A stretch of 64,000 nucleotides of DNA from Distichodus sexfasciatus. Lineage: Eukaryota > Chordata > Actinopteri > Characiformes > Distichodontidae. Of this stretch, positions 42,961 to 53,251 are shown in pieces (positions within the stretch are counted from its first letter, which is position 1; every line of letters starts with the position of its first letter). The translations under genes and the position numbers were made by a program. The stretch lies in the NCBI GenBank assembly GCA_032718565.1, contig JAVGVS010000005.1, positions 1 to 64,000 on the forward strand. Reading direction: 5' to 3'. The notes under the pieces are model-generated. The model saw only the letters and a list, made by a program, of their open reading frames with translations, was not told where the DNA came from and ran no database searches.

Positions 42961-44677
42961 TTTTACACCTGACCTCTTCCACAATAACAAACGCCCACAG
43001 CGGCTTCCCGAAATAGATAACTCGGTTGTTAGCGATGACTGTGGCTGCTTAGCACTAATGTAACTTGCCTTGACGTTGGCTTTCACTCCCTGAACTGTTC
43101 TTTTGGGATGCTACAGATGATTTTTAATTCTGAAGATTTCAACAGTTTTGCCGAACCCTTTAAGCTTTTGTATGGTTGCCCGACTAATTGCTTGACCCTC
43201 TAATCTGCTTTTAATAAATTAGTAATAAAGTCAGAATTATAAATGTATGTGCTGATAATATCAGCGGATATGATTTAGGTAAGCAGTATCCATAGTCTTT
43301 ACAGCCGTTATAGGGAGGGAGACGTGTCCCCGCCACATTTCAAAATTATTCGTTTGGACCCCCCAGCATTGACCATGTAAAATATTAGTAATAAATGGCT
43401 ACAACACCCCACATTACAAATGATTCTGACGCGTCTGGCAGTGTCGATGTATTTGGTGCCGTTAAAGAAACGAAGAAACAGAAGATAGATTGATGTTATG
43501 AGTGTCGTCATTGGATAGTTTTTCCACTAGAGGGCATCACTCCAACTTATCTGTTGCCTTCTTTGTGTTTTTAGACATTTGGCTGTTATTTATCAAAACT
43601 ATTTATGGTAAAAATCTTGATAAGGTATTGTATACAACTACACATAGATTTTAGAGATAATCTTTATATTGTTAAATTGTCATATATGGAATATATTTAT
43701 ATTTGATTAAAAAATCTGAATATCTTCATATAAAGAAAATCATTGTTATATCTTTCATTTTATATTTTATATATATAGTTATTTTGAAAAAAAAAAATCG
43801 GTTAAATCATTACAAGACTTTTCACAAGTCATCCAATTAATAAAACTGGTCTTTAAAAAAATCCTCCGCTGATCAAATTCAGCCTTAAAAATAAGCCCCG
43901 TCTAAAAGATTAACATGTTATAATGAAGTCATCATAACTCGAACACTGCTCCCGTTTTGGGATGAAGTGTCCCTTTAAGTGGGCCGGTGTGTGAGGGTGA
44001 CGGGAGAGTGTGTGTTAATAGGTGTGTAACTGCATTGCTAAAGAGTATTTATTGAAGCTTAGAGTGACCCTGCTAAACTTTTAATGCCTGTCTATCTCAG
44101 ACGGTGTAATCCCCTCCTGCTGGAACAAAAGAGGCTGACACAAGTGGCTGTGTGAGACGAAGCGCCAGGCTAAAGACTCAGATACCACCCCCCCACATGG
44201 AGAGTGGGACAGATTCCAGCACACACACAAACACACACACACACAGAGTCACATATTACTATCTTTATGAGGTTTTTCCATAGTCTCAGAATATAACCCC
44301 CTACCTCAACCCCGGGTAGTTATTTTTCTCAAATCTAAAGACTTGATGACATAAAGGCATATGAAGTGAAGGAGTGAGTATCAGTCCCTGATGACCAGCT
44401 TGAAGCACCTGCGGACGTTCCCCAGAGGTGCGGCATTCCTAGCTGCAGCGTGTTAGGTTAGTGCTGCACCTTTGTTCTGCTGTCGCTCCCATCGCTCTAA
44501 CGACAGTAATGCAGACCTGCTAGAGCCTGGCACAGCTGTGGGGAACATCACGCCAGGCAGAGGGCACTGCCACCGTAGAAATTACAGCATGACGAGAGTC
44601 ATACAGGTTAAATACACATGAAAATGAGTGGAAAACTCATGGCCACTCATCTACCTGCATGCACGCACACACACACG
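42961..44677. other. AT-rich upstream sequence
   Basis: AT-rich with a TATATTTTATATATATAG stretch near 43760. A CTCF-like word sits at 43524-43537. CA arrays at 44221-44244 and 44665-44677. No gene is seen. Confidence 0.45.
43524..43537 (+). promoter_or_regulatory. CTCF-like motif
   Basis: CCACTAGAGGGCAT matches the CTCF core CCASYAGRKGGCRS at 13 of 14 positions. A 14-base match can arise by chance at this scale, so occupancy needs data. Confidence 0.4.
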
Positions 44678-45575
44678 TCCTTGTACTTATATAGTAGTGA
44701 GGACTAGTGTTAATTTTGTCACCCATTTTTTAATTTAGTCTTAGTCTTGTGTCAAAGTTCTCTTAGTCATATTTAGTCATTCACATATCAGTTTTTGTTA
44801 GTCATGTTTTAGTCGACTAAAAGTCTCAACATTTTAGTTTAGTTTTAGTCAAACGAAAACTCAAGGTATTTTAGTCAAGTTTTTGTTAAAACATTTTAGT
44901 CTTTATTTTTTATTTCAGAGATGATTTTTGTTTATCATTCCAGTTGAACTGTGTTCCACGCCGCTAAAATATTGATTAAATGTAATAATAACCTGTGGCG
45001 CAAGTAGTTGCATGTAGTTTTGCAGCCGGAGGGGCGCAGGAACACGACACGAACTGCTGGCACAAACACATGACAGGGGGTCTGGTGGTCTCTTGTGTAG
45101 ACGAAAACGAGGAGGGAGTTTTTGTTTCGTTTTTATTTTGTGCAAAACATTTTAGTCTCCTTTCTATTCGTAAACAATAAGACACATTAACACAGTCTTA
45201 GTCAGTATTTTTAGAACATTGGTGCAGTCTCGTCATCGTCTCGTCTTAGTCGTGGGAAAGAGGGTCGTCGACGAACACATTTCGTCTCGTCTTTGTCTGA
45301 CGAATTTAACACTAGTGAGGACCTCCACTGACTTCTATATTACTGTATCTAAATCATACCACACCGAACCCTGAACATAACCCTAACCGTAACCTCACTA
45401 ACCAAAAGCTAATCTTTCTACACATTTAGTTTTGCAAATAAACTAGTATTTTTTTTTTTGTAAAAGCAGTTTAAAGAAGTGAGGACCACTAAAAAAGTCC
45501 TCACTTCCCAATAATGTCCTCACTCTGCTGGTTAAAAACTCATTTTGGTTCTCACTAAGTAGCAACTACAAGAAC
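44678..45575 (+). mobile_element. Microsatellite-flanked TIR element, copy 3 (split)
   Basis: Same ends as copy 2 (TCCTTGTACTTATATAGTAGTGAGGAC ... AGTAGCAACTACAAGAAC) with CA arrays on both sides. It is interrupted after the first 27 bp by the hAT element at 44705-45314. Removing that and one 8-bp repeat restores a copy nearly identical to 26448-26724. Confidence 0.85.
44705..45314. mobile_element. Non-autonomous hAT element, exact 8-bp TSD
   Basis: A 610-bp insertion starting TAGTGTTAATTTTGTC and ending GACGAATTTAACACTA (TIRs matching at 14 of 16). GTGAGGAC is present at both edges (44697-44704 and 45315-45322) and only once in the empty copies. The interior is rich in TTTAGTCTTAGTC and CGTCTCGTC words. 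It has no transposase. Confidence 0.95.
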
Positions 45576-46285
45576 ACACACACACACACACATTTTCTTC
45601 ACTTTACTTCTAGGATCATTCCACAGAAATAATTACTGTTTTATTACTGTACCTACATAAGCTTTTATCTGCCCCTTAAACCTTATCCTAACCAGGTCAT
45701 CAAAAAAATCTAATCTACAGCCGCCCGACCGTAATTCTACTGGTGTTTTAATTGTAATAACATGTTAACATATAGCTGTAGTTCAGACAACATTCTGCCT
45801 GAGATGACTGGACAAGATAAGCTCAGCAACTAACAAGATGAGTTCTCGCCAAATAGTTTAGCCTGCATCGATGTATGACAACTGTTACAACGTGTTTATT
45901 ACTGCTTATTAATGATAAAAGTCTACAACCTAATTAAATTGTTGATTATAAATGACTTATAACCATAACAAAAATTATACATATACATTGTACGTAAATT
46001 TGAAACTAAATGTGCAAAAAGACTGACTGAGTTTAAAATAAATTTTATAGAAACACTTCCTCATCTGTACATATAAAAATGTCTTTCTGGTGTGTACACT
46101 TAACACAGTGATAAAAGTAGTGTGTGTGCGTGTGTGTGTGTGAGAGAGAGAGAGAACATGGATTTACAGGGTTAAAAGATTTGAAAAATTAGGACTGGTC
46201 TAATTTTTATGAGCTTGTGGTAAATTTGTTGTTTGTGTGTGCGTGTGGGTCTCCGTGTTGGCATGTGTGTGTGTGTGCATGTTAG
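45576..46285. other. AT-rich upstream sequence
   Basis: CA (45576-45591), AT-rich unique sequence, TG/GA (46123-46155), TG (46263-46277). No gene is seen. Confidence 0.45.
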
Positions 46286-46289
46286 CGCC

Positions 46290-46560
46290 TCCAGGCGTGG
46301 CAGTGAACGGCCGTTAAAATCGGTCTTTATTTTTCATTTCAGTCATTCCAAATGTCAGAGTGGTACGTCTGAATGAGGAAGCTCTCAAAAAATCCTGCTA
46401 AAATCCCCCTCTCTCTCTCGCCCTCCCCCCGTTTAGCAGGCCTGTACATTAAAGCTGTAATGACGGTGCCAAAAAAGTACTGCCAGCGTCGGAGCCGTCA
46501 CCCGCAGCTCTGAGGCTAATAGCACAGAACACAGCGCTGAGGCTAATAGCACAGAGCTAG
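46290..46560. promoter_or_regulatory. Candidate conserved non-coding element
   Basis: Unique block with GAACGGCCGTTAAAATCGG, CATTTCAGTCATTCCAAATG, TCCTGCTAAAATCC, CATTAAAGCTGTAATGACGGTGCC and two GAGGCTAATAGCACAGA repeats at its right end (about 46511-46558). Composition-based inference. Confidence 0.33.
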
Positions 46561-47060
46561 CTACCGAGCGGCCTCCGTGCGCCGCCCTTCCAAAATGGCT
46601 CCGCGAAAACACGGCGGCTTACGGTGTAAAATGGACGTCGCGCTCGCGAAGAGTGTGGGAAAGCGCGAGCTTGGGACAGAACAGGTTTCTTGAAACAATA
46701 AAGTCAGAGAAACAGAAGCCAAAAAATATATATCAGGGAAGCTAAAGCAGGTTCCAAGCCTGCAGGCCCGCGCAAGACTGGTGTCTGACTTCATTCTGCG
46801 AGCATGTGTGAATGTGTGTGTGTGTGTGAGTGTTAGACCCGATGTAGCCCAGAGCTTCTGCCAACTACAAAACCAGCAGTAAAAATCACAGAAAAAAACC
46901 TCCATCGGTGCGGCTCATAAAAATGTTCAGGTCCCGCGCCGACCAACGAGTCCCGCTGTGCTCGGGCCGCGTAGCTCTGTGTTTGTTACTGCCTCGCGGA
47001 CGGCTAGCAGCAGAGAGGTTCGGAAAAGTGGAAGGTTTTATTTCGGGTTCTATTTCAGAG
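46561..47060. promoter_or_regulatory. CpG-rich patch, possible promoter
   Basis: Two CpG-dense stretches (46565-46670 and 46915-47015) flank a TG array. They include CCAAAATGGCTCCGCG (YY1-like), CGCGCTCGCGAAG and CGCGCCGACC. CpG clusters are rare elsewhere in this window apart from the tenm3 exon. It could be an upstream tenm3 promoter or alternative first exon, but I see no definite splice donor on the minus strand. Confidence 0.3.
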
Positions 47061-47334
47061 TGGCCCCTTAAAGTTCTGGATAAAATGGGATAGAAAAAAA
47101 TATATCGACACATATTGTGTAAAAATATCCTGACTTGAAATTCGAGTTATTTTGAGCCTGTCTGATGTAAGATAGTGGTTTAGTTTAGGAATAAATATTT
47201 CTACATATTTACATAGGTAGTGCTAACCTTAACTGCAGTATTCCAAATTTTTAGCTCTTACCTTGACCTTAATTTAAATAAAAACTTACTAAGCCTTTTT
47301 TTTCCTTATGAGAAAAAGAAAAACATTATCGTTA
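47061..47334. other. AT-rich spacer
   Basis: AT-rich unique sequence. Nothing recognised. Confidence 0.4.
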
Positions 47335-47470
47335 TTAACATTAACATTATTTATCTTATCCAGAGTCATTTTCATTTTATTTTTCAGAGTGACTTTTATT
47401 TTATTAATTTATCTATTTCCCTAAGGAACAGTCTCCTTGGAGGAACCTGGGGTTAAGGACCTTGTTTCCT
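47335..47470 (-). mobile_element. SINE family 3 fragment
   Basis: TTATCTTATCCAGAGTCATTTTC, CTAAGGAACAGTCTCCTTGGAGGAACCTGGGGTTAAGGACCTTG parallels the tail and body of family 3. The head is absent and an AT-rich insertion interrupts it. Confidence 0.6.
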
Positions 47471-48135
47471 ACGTTCTTATTTGAGAAGTCCGCTTCAGAG
47501 CCGCTGCCACGTTTGTCTTACTTTCCTCTATAACGCCATGCAGCCGGGCTCTGAGCACTCTCACACATTTACACACACACACTCCTGCCGCGTGGCCCTG
47601 TCGCTCGGTGAGTCGGGATGGAGGGATAACCTTTAGCTGGCATATTCAGCACAGACGTGCTGCTGTGGGGATTTTTTATCCCGGAAAAAATCTCTGGCGG
47701 ACTCATGTGGCATAACGGGCCGCTCAAATAGCCCCACCGCGCCTCCCCGATGCCCACATGGCCCCATAACACACCAAACCTCCACTTCTATCCTTCCATA
47801 TCTTTTACTTCAGTCTTCACTCTCCCTTTCCATCCCTCTCTCTGCCTCTCCGTCTCTCCCTAAGCTCCAGTAAAAGCCTGAGTCATTTTTATAAGTACAC
47901 AGCAGGACTGATGGCCGCTACGCACGTATTATCGGTTCGGAAAGTCACTTTGTTGTCGATGGCAACAAGACTGGTTGCCATGGCATTATCCTCTCGCTCT
48001 CGTTCTCTCTAGCTCTACGCCCCTCCCTCCCTACCTCCCTAAATCCCAATTCTTAATCTCTTCTGCCGTATCACACATCTCACTAGCGGTAGATGACTAC
48101 ATCAAGCTCTCTCTCCTGAGACGGTCAAGCCTCGG
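47471..48135. other. Unique and CT-rich sequence
   Basis: GC-richer unique piece (47490-47770; includes CATGTGGCATAACGGGCCGC), then CT-rich sequence leading into the minisatellite. No exon recognised. Confidence 0.4.
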
Positions 48136-48139
48136 AGCC

Positions 48140-48965
48140 ACACCTACCGCCACACTGATTTTCAGCTCCACCCTCATCTTCCACTCATTCCTCACCTCCA
48201 CCCACATTCTCACCTCACCATCACCCTCATCCTCACTGCCTCTCTCATCCTCATCTCCAAACTCATCTTAACATCCACCCTAATCCTCACCACCATCCTT
48301 ACCATCACCGCCAACCTCGTCCTCACCTCTATCCTCACCTCCATCCCCATCCTCATCTTTATCCTCAACTCCACCCTGACCTCCACCCTAATCCTGACCT
48401 CAATCCTCACCTCCATCCTCAAGCTCAGCTCCATCCATCATCCTCACTCCCACTCTCATCCTTACTTCCATCCTCACCTCTTCCCTCCTCCCTCATTCTC
48501 AGCTCCACCCTCATCCTCACCTTCATCCTTACCATCCTCACATCTACCCTCATCCTCACCTACCAACCTCATCCTAACATCCACCCTAATCCTCACCACC
48601 ATCCCCATCCTCATCTTCACCCTCAACTCCACCCTGACCTCCACCCTAATCCTGACCTCAATCCTCACCTCCATCCTTATCCTCACTTCTACTCTCGTCC
48701 TCGCTTCCAACCTCACTTCCTCCCTCATCCCTCATCCTCACCTCCACCTTCACCTCTACCCTCATACTCACCCCCACCTTTCTGCCAATCTCCACCTTCA
48801 TCCTCACCCTCACTTCCACCTCCATCCTCACCTCTACATTCATCCTCACCTCCATCCCCAACTCCATTCTCACCTTCACCCTCCTCCCCATCTCCACCCT
48901 CATCCTCACTCCCATCCTCACATCCACTGTCATCCTTACTTCCATCCCATTTTTCACCTTCGCCC
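48140..48965 (+). repeat. CCTCATCCTCACCTCCAC minisatellite, higher-order
   Basis: About 825 bp of polypyrimidine-rich, adenine-punctuated units of 6, 12 or 18 bp (CCTCATCCTCACCTCCAC variants). A larger duplication is visible: 48265-48417 and 48566-48676 share AACATCCACCCTAATCCTCACCACCATCC, CTCAACTCCACCCTGACC and AATCCTGACCTCAATCCTCACC in the same order. The opposite-strand MEVRIEVRIRVEV frames are repeat translations and are not proteins. Confidence 0.92.
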
Positions 48966-49010
48966 CTGGAGGTGTAGAGCCTGAAATGTATCCCCTAAAA
49001 ATGTCCAGGA

Positions 49011-49015
49011 CACAC

Positions 49016-49058
<43 letters not shown>
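49011..49058 (+). repeat. (CA)n microsatellite
   Basis: Over 20 CA units with one CG interruption near 49020. One of the longest CA arrays in the window. Confidence 0.95.
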
Positions 49059-49059
<1 letters not shown>

Positions 49060-49609
49060 TAAAGACTCAGAATAAACTGGCTTTATTGTGGTCTAAAACA
49101 GGTCTTGCCAAAGTCCATGTGTATCAGAAGGTTTAATAAAGTGATACCTCACAATCCATCCACACGCCTGGGGAAGTGTGTGTGTGTGTGTGTGCACATG
49201 TGTGTTCCCATCAGACAAGCTTCCACGTGGCGACTACAGGACAGCTTGGTGATGAAGAGTGTTCTCAGCCAAATCGATACGTGTAAAATGAAATAAAAAG
49301 TTTTGCCGCTCTTTCGCTGCTTTCACATCGTCCGGGGAAATTATCCACGGGCTCGAGCGGCTTGGCATCCGGAAGAGAGGGAGCTTTCACTCCCACAGCC
49401 CTCAGGTGAGGCCCAGAGCGGATACGCCGTAACCCAGGAAACCGCCCGCTCTACGGTGCGGCGGAGAGGAAAAGAGCCGGTTTGTACAAGAATGGAATCA
49501 ATTTGCGAGTGCAAAAAAAAAACCGCGGAGCATTTCTCTTTGCTTTAGCACGCCGGGTTAGCCTGCGCTGCCACACTGTGTAACATGTAATTTAATCACG
49601 CTGGGAGGG
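49059..49609. other. Unique sequence with TG array
   Basis: TG at 49177-49194. GC-richer unique sequence 49290-49480 and an A-run near 49513. An 81-codon frame here (49303-49548) has no domain. No splice-bounded exon. Confidence 0.4.
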
Positions 49610-49812
49610 GGCTAAAAAAAATAGATGTGAAAGAGCGATAGACAGAGAGAAAGACATGGAGAGAGAGGGATACTACGCAAAGAATTAGAGAAAAACAATT
49701 TCAGATTGGTGGAAAGGAATACGACACAAAAAAAGTAGGGAGAGAGATGGACAGTATGAGAGACAGATGGAGATTGAGTAATAGAGACAGATGGAGAAGA
49801 GACAAAAGCATG

Positions 49813-49862
<50 letters not shown>

Positions 49863-50275
49863 ATAAGTGGATTTTAAAGATGTAAATCAAAGGTTAGATC
49901 ATGTGTAGGAATACAGAGAGAGTGCGAGAGAAAGACAGAAGAGAGTGAGGGGGATAGAAAAGGGAAAGAGAGAGCAAGAGAGAGAGGAAGAAGGGAAAAG
50001 GTCTGCTATTTAAAGAATAAGAAAACTGAGAAGAGAGAAAGGCAAGAAAGAATACAACAAAAATAGAGAGAGAAATGGAAAGTTTGAGAGAGAGAGAGAG
50101 AAAGAGAGAGATCCAGAAATCAAAGCATAAAATATCCTTAAGTGATGGAAAACAAAAAGACAAAAAAAGAAGGACGAGAGATGGAGAGGGTGAGAGATTG
50201 AAGGAAAGGGGAGAGGAAAAAAGTGGATGTTGAAGATATAAATCAAGAAATAAACCTTGGTATATAGAAAGAGTC

Positions 50276-50334
<59 letters not shown>

Positions 50335-50400
50335 GGATGTATACCAGAGACAGACTCAGAGACACAACAAGGAGAGCGGAGTGTTATGAGAGAGGGATGA
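49610..50400 (+). repeat. Polypurine block with ~360-bp higher-order duplication
   Basis: GA-rich throughout, with pure GA runs at 49817-49858 and 50276-50335. Two long units are visible: GAAAAAATAAGTGGATTTTAAAGATGTAAATCAA at about 49857-49891 recurs as GGAAAAAAGTGGATGTTGAAGATATAAATCAA at about 50216-50247, and sequence before each is also parallel (GAATACGACACAAAAA at 49718 versus GAATACAACAAAAATAG at 50050). Confidence 0.85.
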
Positions 50401-50689
50401 GGTAGAGGAGTAGAGAGCAGCGGGGTCTCATATGGAGCTGATCAGAGAGAGATCTCTCTTTCCCCTGCAGTAACCCGATCAGCACGGTGCTGGGGTAGGG
50501 CACATCGGACCCCCACCACTCCAATCCACCTCCAAAACACAACTCCCCGGCCACACACACACACACTCTGATTTAAGGGTGGCACCATCTCAAACATGGC
50601 AACGTGGTCAACGCCTAGATGGCAATGACTAAAAACCCAATAGTTCATCACCAGCAACACTGGCATCTCATCACTGGTGTTGTAACAAT
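50401..50689. other. Short unique stretch
   Basis: Includes a CA array at 50555-50568. Nothing else recognised. Confidence 0.45.
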
Positions 50690-50830
50690 TCGTTAGTTGG
50701 CCAAGAGATCAGAAGGTCGCCGGTTCAAATCCCGGACTGTTAAAAGGTACCACTGAGGTACTCATGAGCAAGGTAGCGTCCCCAAGCACTGCTCCCCTCA
50801 CCCCAAAAAGCTGCTCACTGCTCACACCAC
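50690..50830 (+). mobile_element. SINE family 1, left half of an inverted pair
   Basis: GTTAGTTGGCCAAGAGATCAGAAGGTCGCCGGTTCAAATCCC (B box intact), then GGTACCACTGAGGTACTCATGAGCAAGGTAGCG and CACTGCTCCCCTCACC. It is truncated before the tail and meets the minus-strand copy. Confidence 0.8.
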
Positions 50831-50831
50831 A

Positions 50832-51035
50832 ACACAGCACAACGAAATATGACCTCTGCATTTGACCCATCCGTGAAGGAGCAGTGGGCAGTGACATGGG
50901 CAGCACCCGGGGAGCAGTGCTTGGTGACGGTATCTTGATCATGAGTACCTCAGCGGTACCTCTACCGGTCTGGGATTTGAACTAGCGACCTTATGATCAC
51001 GGGGCGAACACTTTAACTACCAACTACCAAACATC
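50832..51035 (-). mobile_element. SINE family 1, right half of an inverted pair
   Basis: Minus strand: TTGGTAGTTGGTAGTTAAAGTGTTCGCCCCGTGATCATAAGGTCGC head, TAGTTCAAATCCC B box, GGTACCGCTGAGGTACTCATGATCAAG, GTGCTGCCCATGTCACTGCCCACTGCTCC, GGTCAAATGCAGAGGTCATATTTCGTTGTGC. It is essentially complete. With 50690-50830 it forms a hairpin-capable inverted repeat. Confidence 0.82.
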
Positions 51036-51798
51036 ATTCACTTCACTTAACTTCTTCATGGTCATGATCATGGTGCGCCTAGGGGCGGAAACCGAAAAAC
51101 ACAGCATTAAACCGATTTTGGGGCTAAATGTATTAAGACTGGAGTATCAATCATGTTATCAATACTCCATTATTTAATAATTCAATTAAATATTAAAACA
51201 ACTAAAGATTAGAGTATCAACAATATCTGGAGTGCTTTCGGTACTGGTGAAATGATGCTACAAAGAAGTTGCTACATCTGCGTTTGATTAAGACAATCTA
51301 TGAGCCATTTTTGATATTTCCTAACAGAATAGAGCAGCCACACAATTCTTTAAAATGTGGGTAATCTAAAATATGACTGTGGGTTGATGATTAAAAATAG
51401 TATTAAAAAGTACTAGGCTAGCAAGGCTGACCTTCACGGCTGTGCACATTTCTACCTTCTCAAAACCTCATTTCAGCTGTCGTCAGAAATTCATTTTTAG
51501 CATTAAAATAAAAAACATTTGCGATTTCCCATTTGGTGCTCAAATAATTGTTAAAAAGTCGGAAAATGACTTGCTACATTTTTTTTTTTTCATTTTGGAT
51601 TTAGAAGCGAATATTGAAAGAAACTTGCTTTCGTGGATTTGTTTTTAACTGGAAATGGAATGAACGAACGACAGATTTTAATGTCTTTATTTTCATTTTT
51701 TGCCTCCAAAGACTACCAACAAGAACACTGCTAAAGTTGCAAGTGGTAGTAATGATACACCATCACTAGTGAGGAAACGTCCTAACACAGTAACGTGT

Positions 51799-51830
<32 letters not shown>

Positions 51831-52020
51831 ACATGTTCGCAACATGGCTTTGCAAAAACATGGAATAAAAAGGCAATAGGAGAAGTAAGAACGGAAGGAA
51901 AGAGCCTGAAATTGTCTGCACTGAAGTGCTGATTTCAGCTAATCATAACATGCTGCTGGAGAATGATCACCTCTCTCTCTGCCTCTCTCACTCCCCCTCT
52001 CTCTCTTCCTCCTTCCCTCG

Positions 52021-52062
<42 letters not shown>

Positions 52063-52415
52063 TTTAAAAAGTGTATTTTCCGCACAAGGCCCCTTATCCC
52101 TGGTTCTCTGGGCTGTGCGGCGGATAACAAATTTAGAGATTTTTCTGTGAGCATAAACCGTGTGGCTCTGAACTCCAGCCATGACAACCTGGTATCCTTA
52201 TAGTGAGAAAAGTGTGTGTGTGTGTGTGTGATGAGCTGGTGATGTGTCCCCTACCAGCTAATGCAGGCTTTTACCCACTGCGAGATGTTATCTAGGGCAA
52301 GTTACATTACACTAAAACAAAAAAAAGGAGAGGCACCGAGACAGAGAGAGAGAGAGAGAGAGAGAGCGAAAAAGAGAGAGAGAGAGATGTCCAGTATTAT
52401 TACTAGAACATTGCA
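51036..52415. other. AT-rich sequence with TG, CT and GA arrays
   Basis: AT-rich unique sequence to about 51780, TG (51797-51828), CT (52024-52059), TG (52212-52230), GA (52340-52388). No gene is seen. Confidence 0.5.
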
Positions 52416-52419
52416 CTCT

Positions 52420-52760
52420 GGGGTACCATTAAGGGATTCAATTGTGTTAGCGCCGTTAAACATGGCGCTAATTCGGGCCCTCCGAGACGTAATGAGTAAT
52501 CTGTCGACTGACATCCGAAGTGGGGAAAAGAGATACAAAGCAACTCTAAAAACAGCAAAGACCAATTACGCCCTTATATCATATTACACCCCGGCAAAAC
52601 AGCCCGGCCATGGAAGTGCATTATGGCATTAATTAAGTTCGGTGATGAGGTAATCGCCTCTCAGACACAAAACGCTTTGGGAGCCGCGGCGAAGGAAAAG
52701 CAGCGTAAAGAGAGAGACAGAGACAGAGACGGAACGAGGCAGACTTTCAGGAGGATAAAA
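52420..52760. promoter_or_regulatory. Candidate conserved non-coding element
   Basis: A repeat-free block densely packed with developmental-type words: GGATTCAATTGTGTTAGCGCCG, CATGGCGCTAATTCGGGCC, GACGTAATGAGTAATC, GACCAATTACGCCC, GGCATTAATTAAGTTCGGTGATGAGGTAATCGCC. The overlapping 123-codon frame starts in a GA array and has no known domain, so I treat it as chance. Composition-based inference. Confidence 0.4.
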
Positions 52761-53250
52761 ACATAACACGGTCTTAATGATGACCACGAAAGCCGAGTCT
52801 CACGTTAACGTTCGGATAAGGACGCAGTTGTAACTCACAGTTCTGCATCATTCACACAGCCGGGGCACTTTACTGACTTGTTGTGTGTGTGTTATTCAGG
52901 TTTTCGGAACTTTTAGAACACTGTTTTAGCGAAACTGTTTTGTCCTTTAAAAAGCGGGGGGAGTAAGCGCTGGGTTGAGAGAGTAATACTACTATAAACA
53001 TGCAGCCACACGCCCCAAAACATGCTCATGTTATAGACGTCTCACGCTTATTTTATTTTTAGAGCTAATCTGTATCTTTACTGAACTAGTGCTGCAGATC
53101 ACGTGCATGAAAGTAAATCACCCGTCTATTTACATCTTCCACTTTGTCTTCTAATGCAACGGTTACCGGTGTTAAAAATAATGTTACTGTTCTTCAACTA
53201 GACATATTCATTCTAGATCATTTTTATAGTGGCTAGTTCTGTATTTTTCA
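52761..53250. other. Unique sequence
   Basis: Short TG (52880-52890). No repeat family or exon recognised. Confidence 0.4.
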
Positions 53251-53251
53251 C

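Noticed and set aside
48210..49059. MEVRIEVRIRVEV-type minus-strand frames
   Set aside because: Translation of the CCTCATCC minisatellite; periodicity is that of the DNA repeat.
52261..52632. 123-codon plus-strand frame
   Set aside because: It starts before a GA array, has no domain and no splice context; the sequence looks regulatory.
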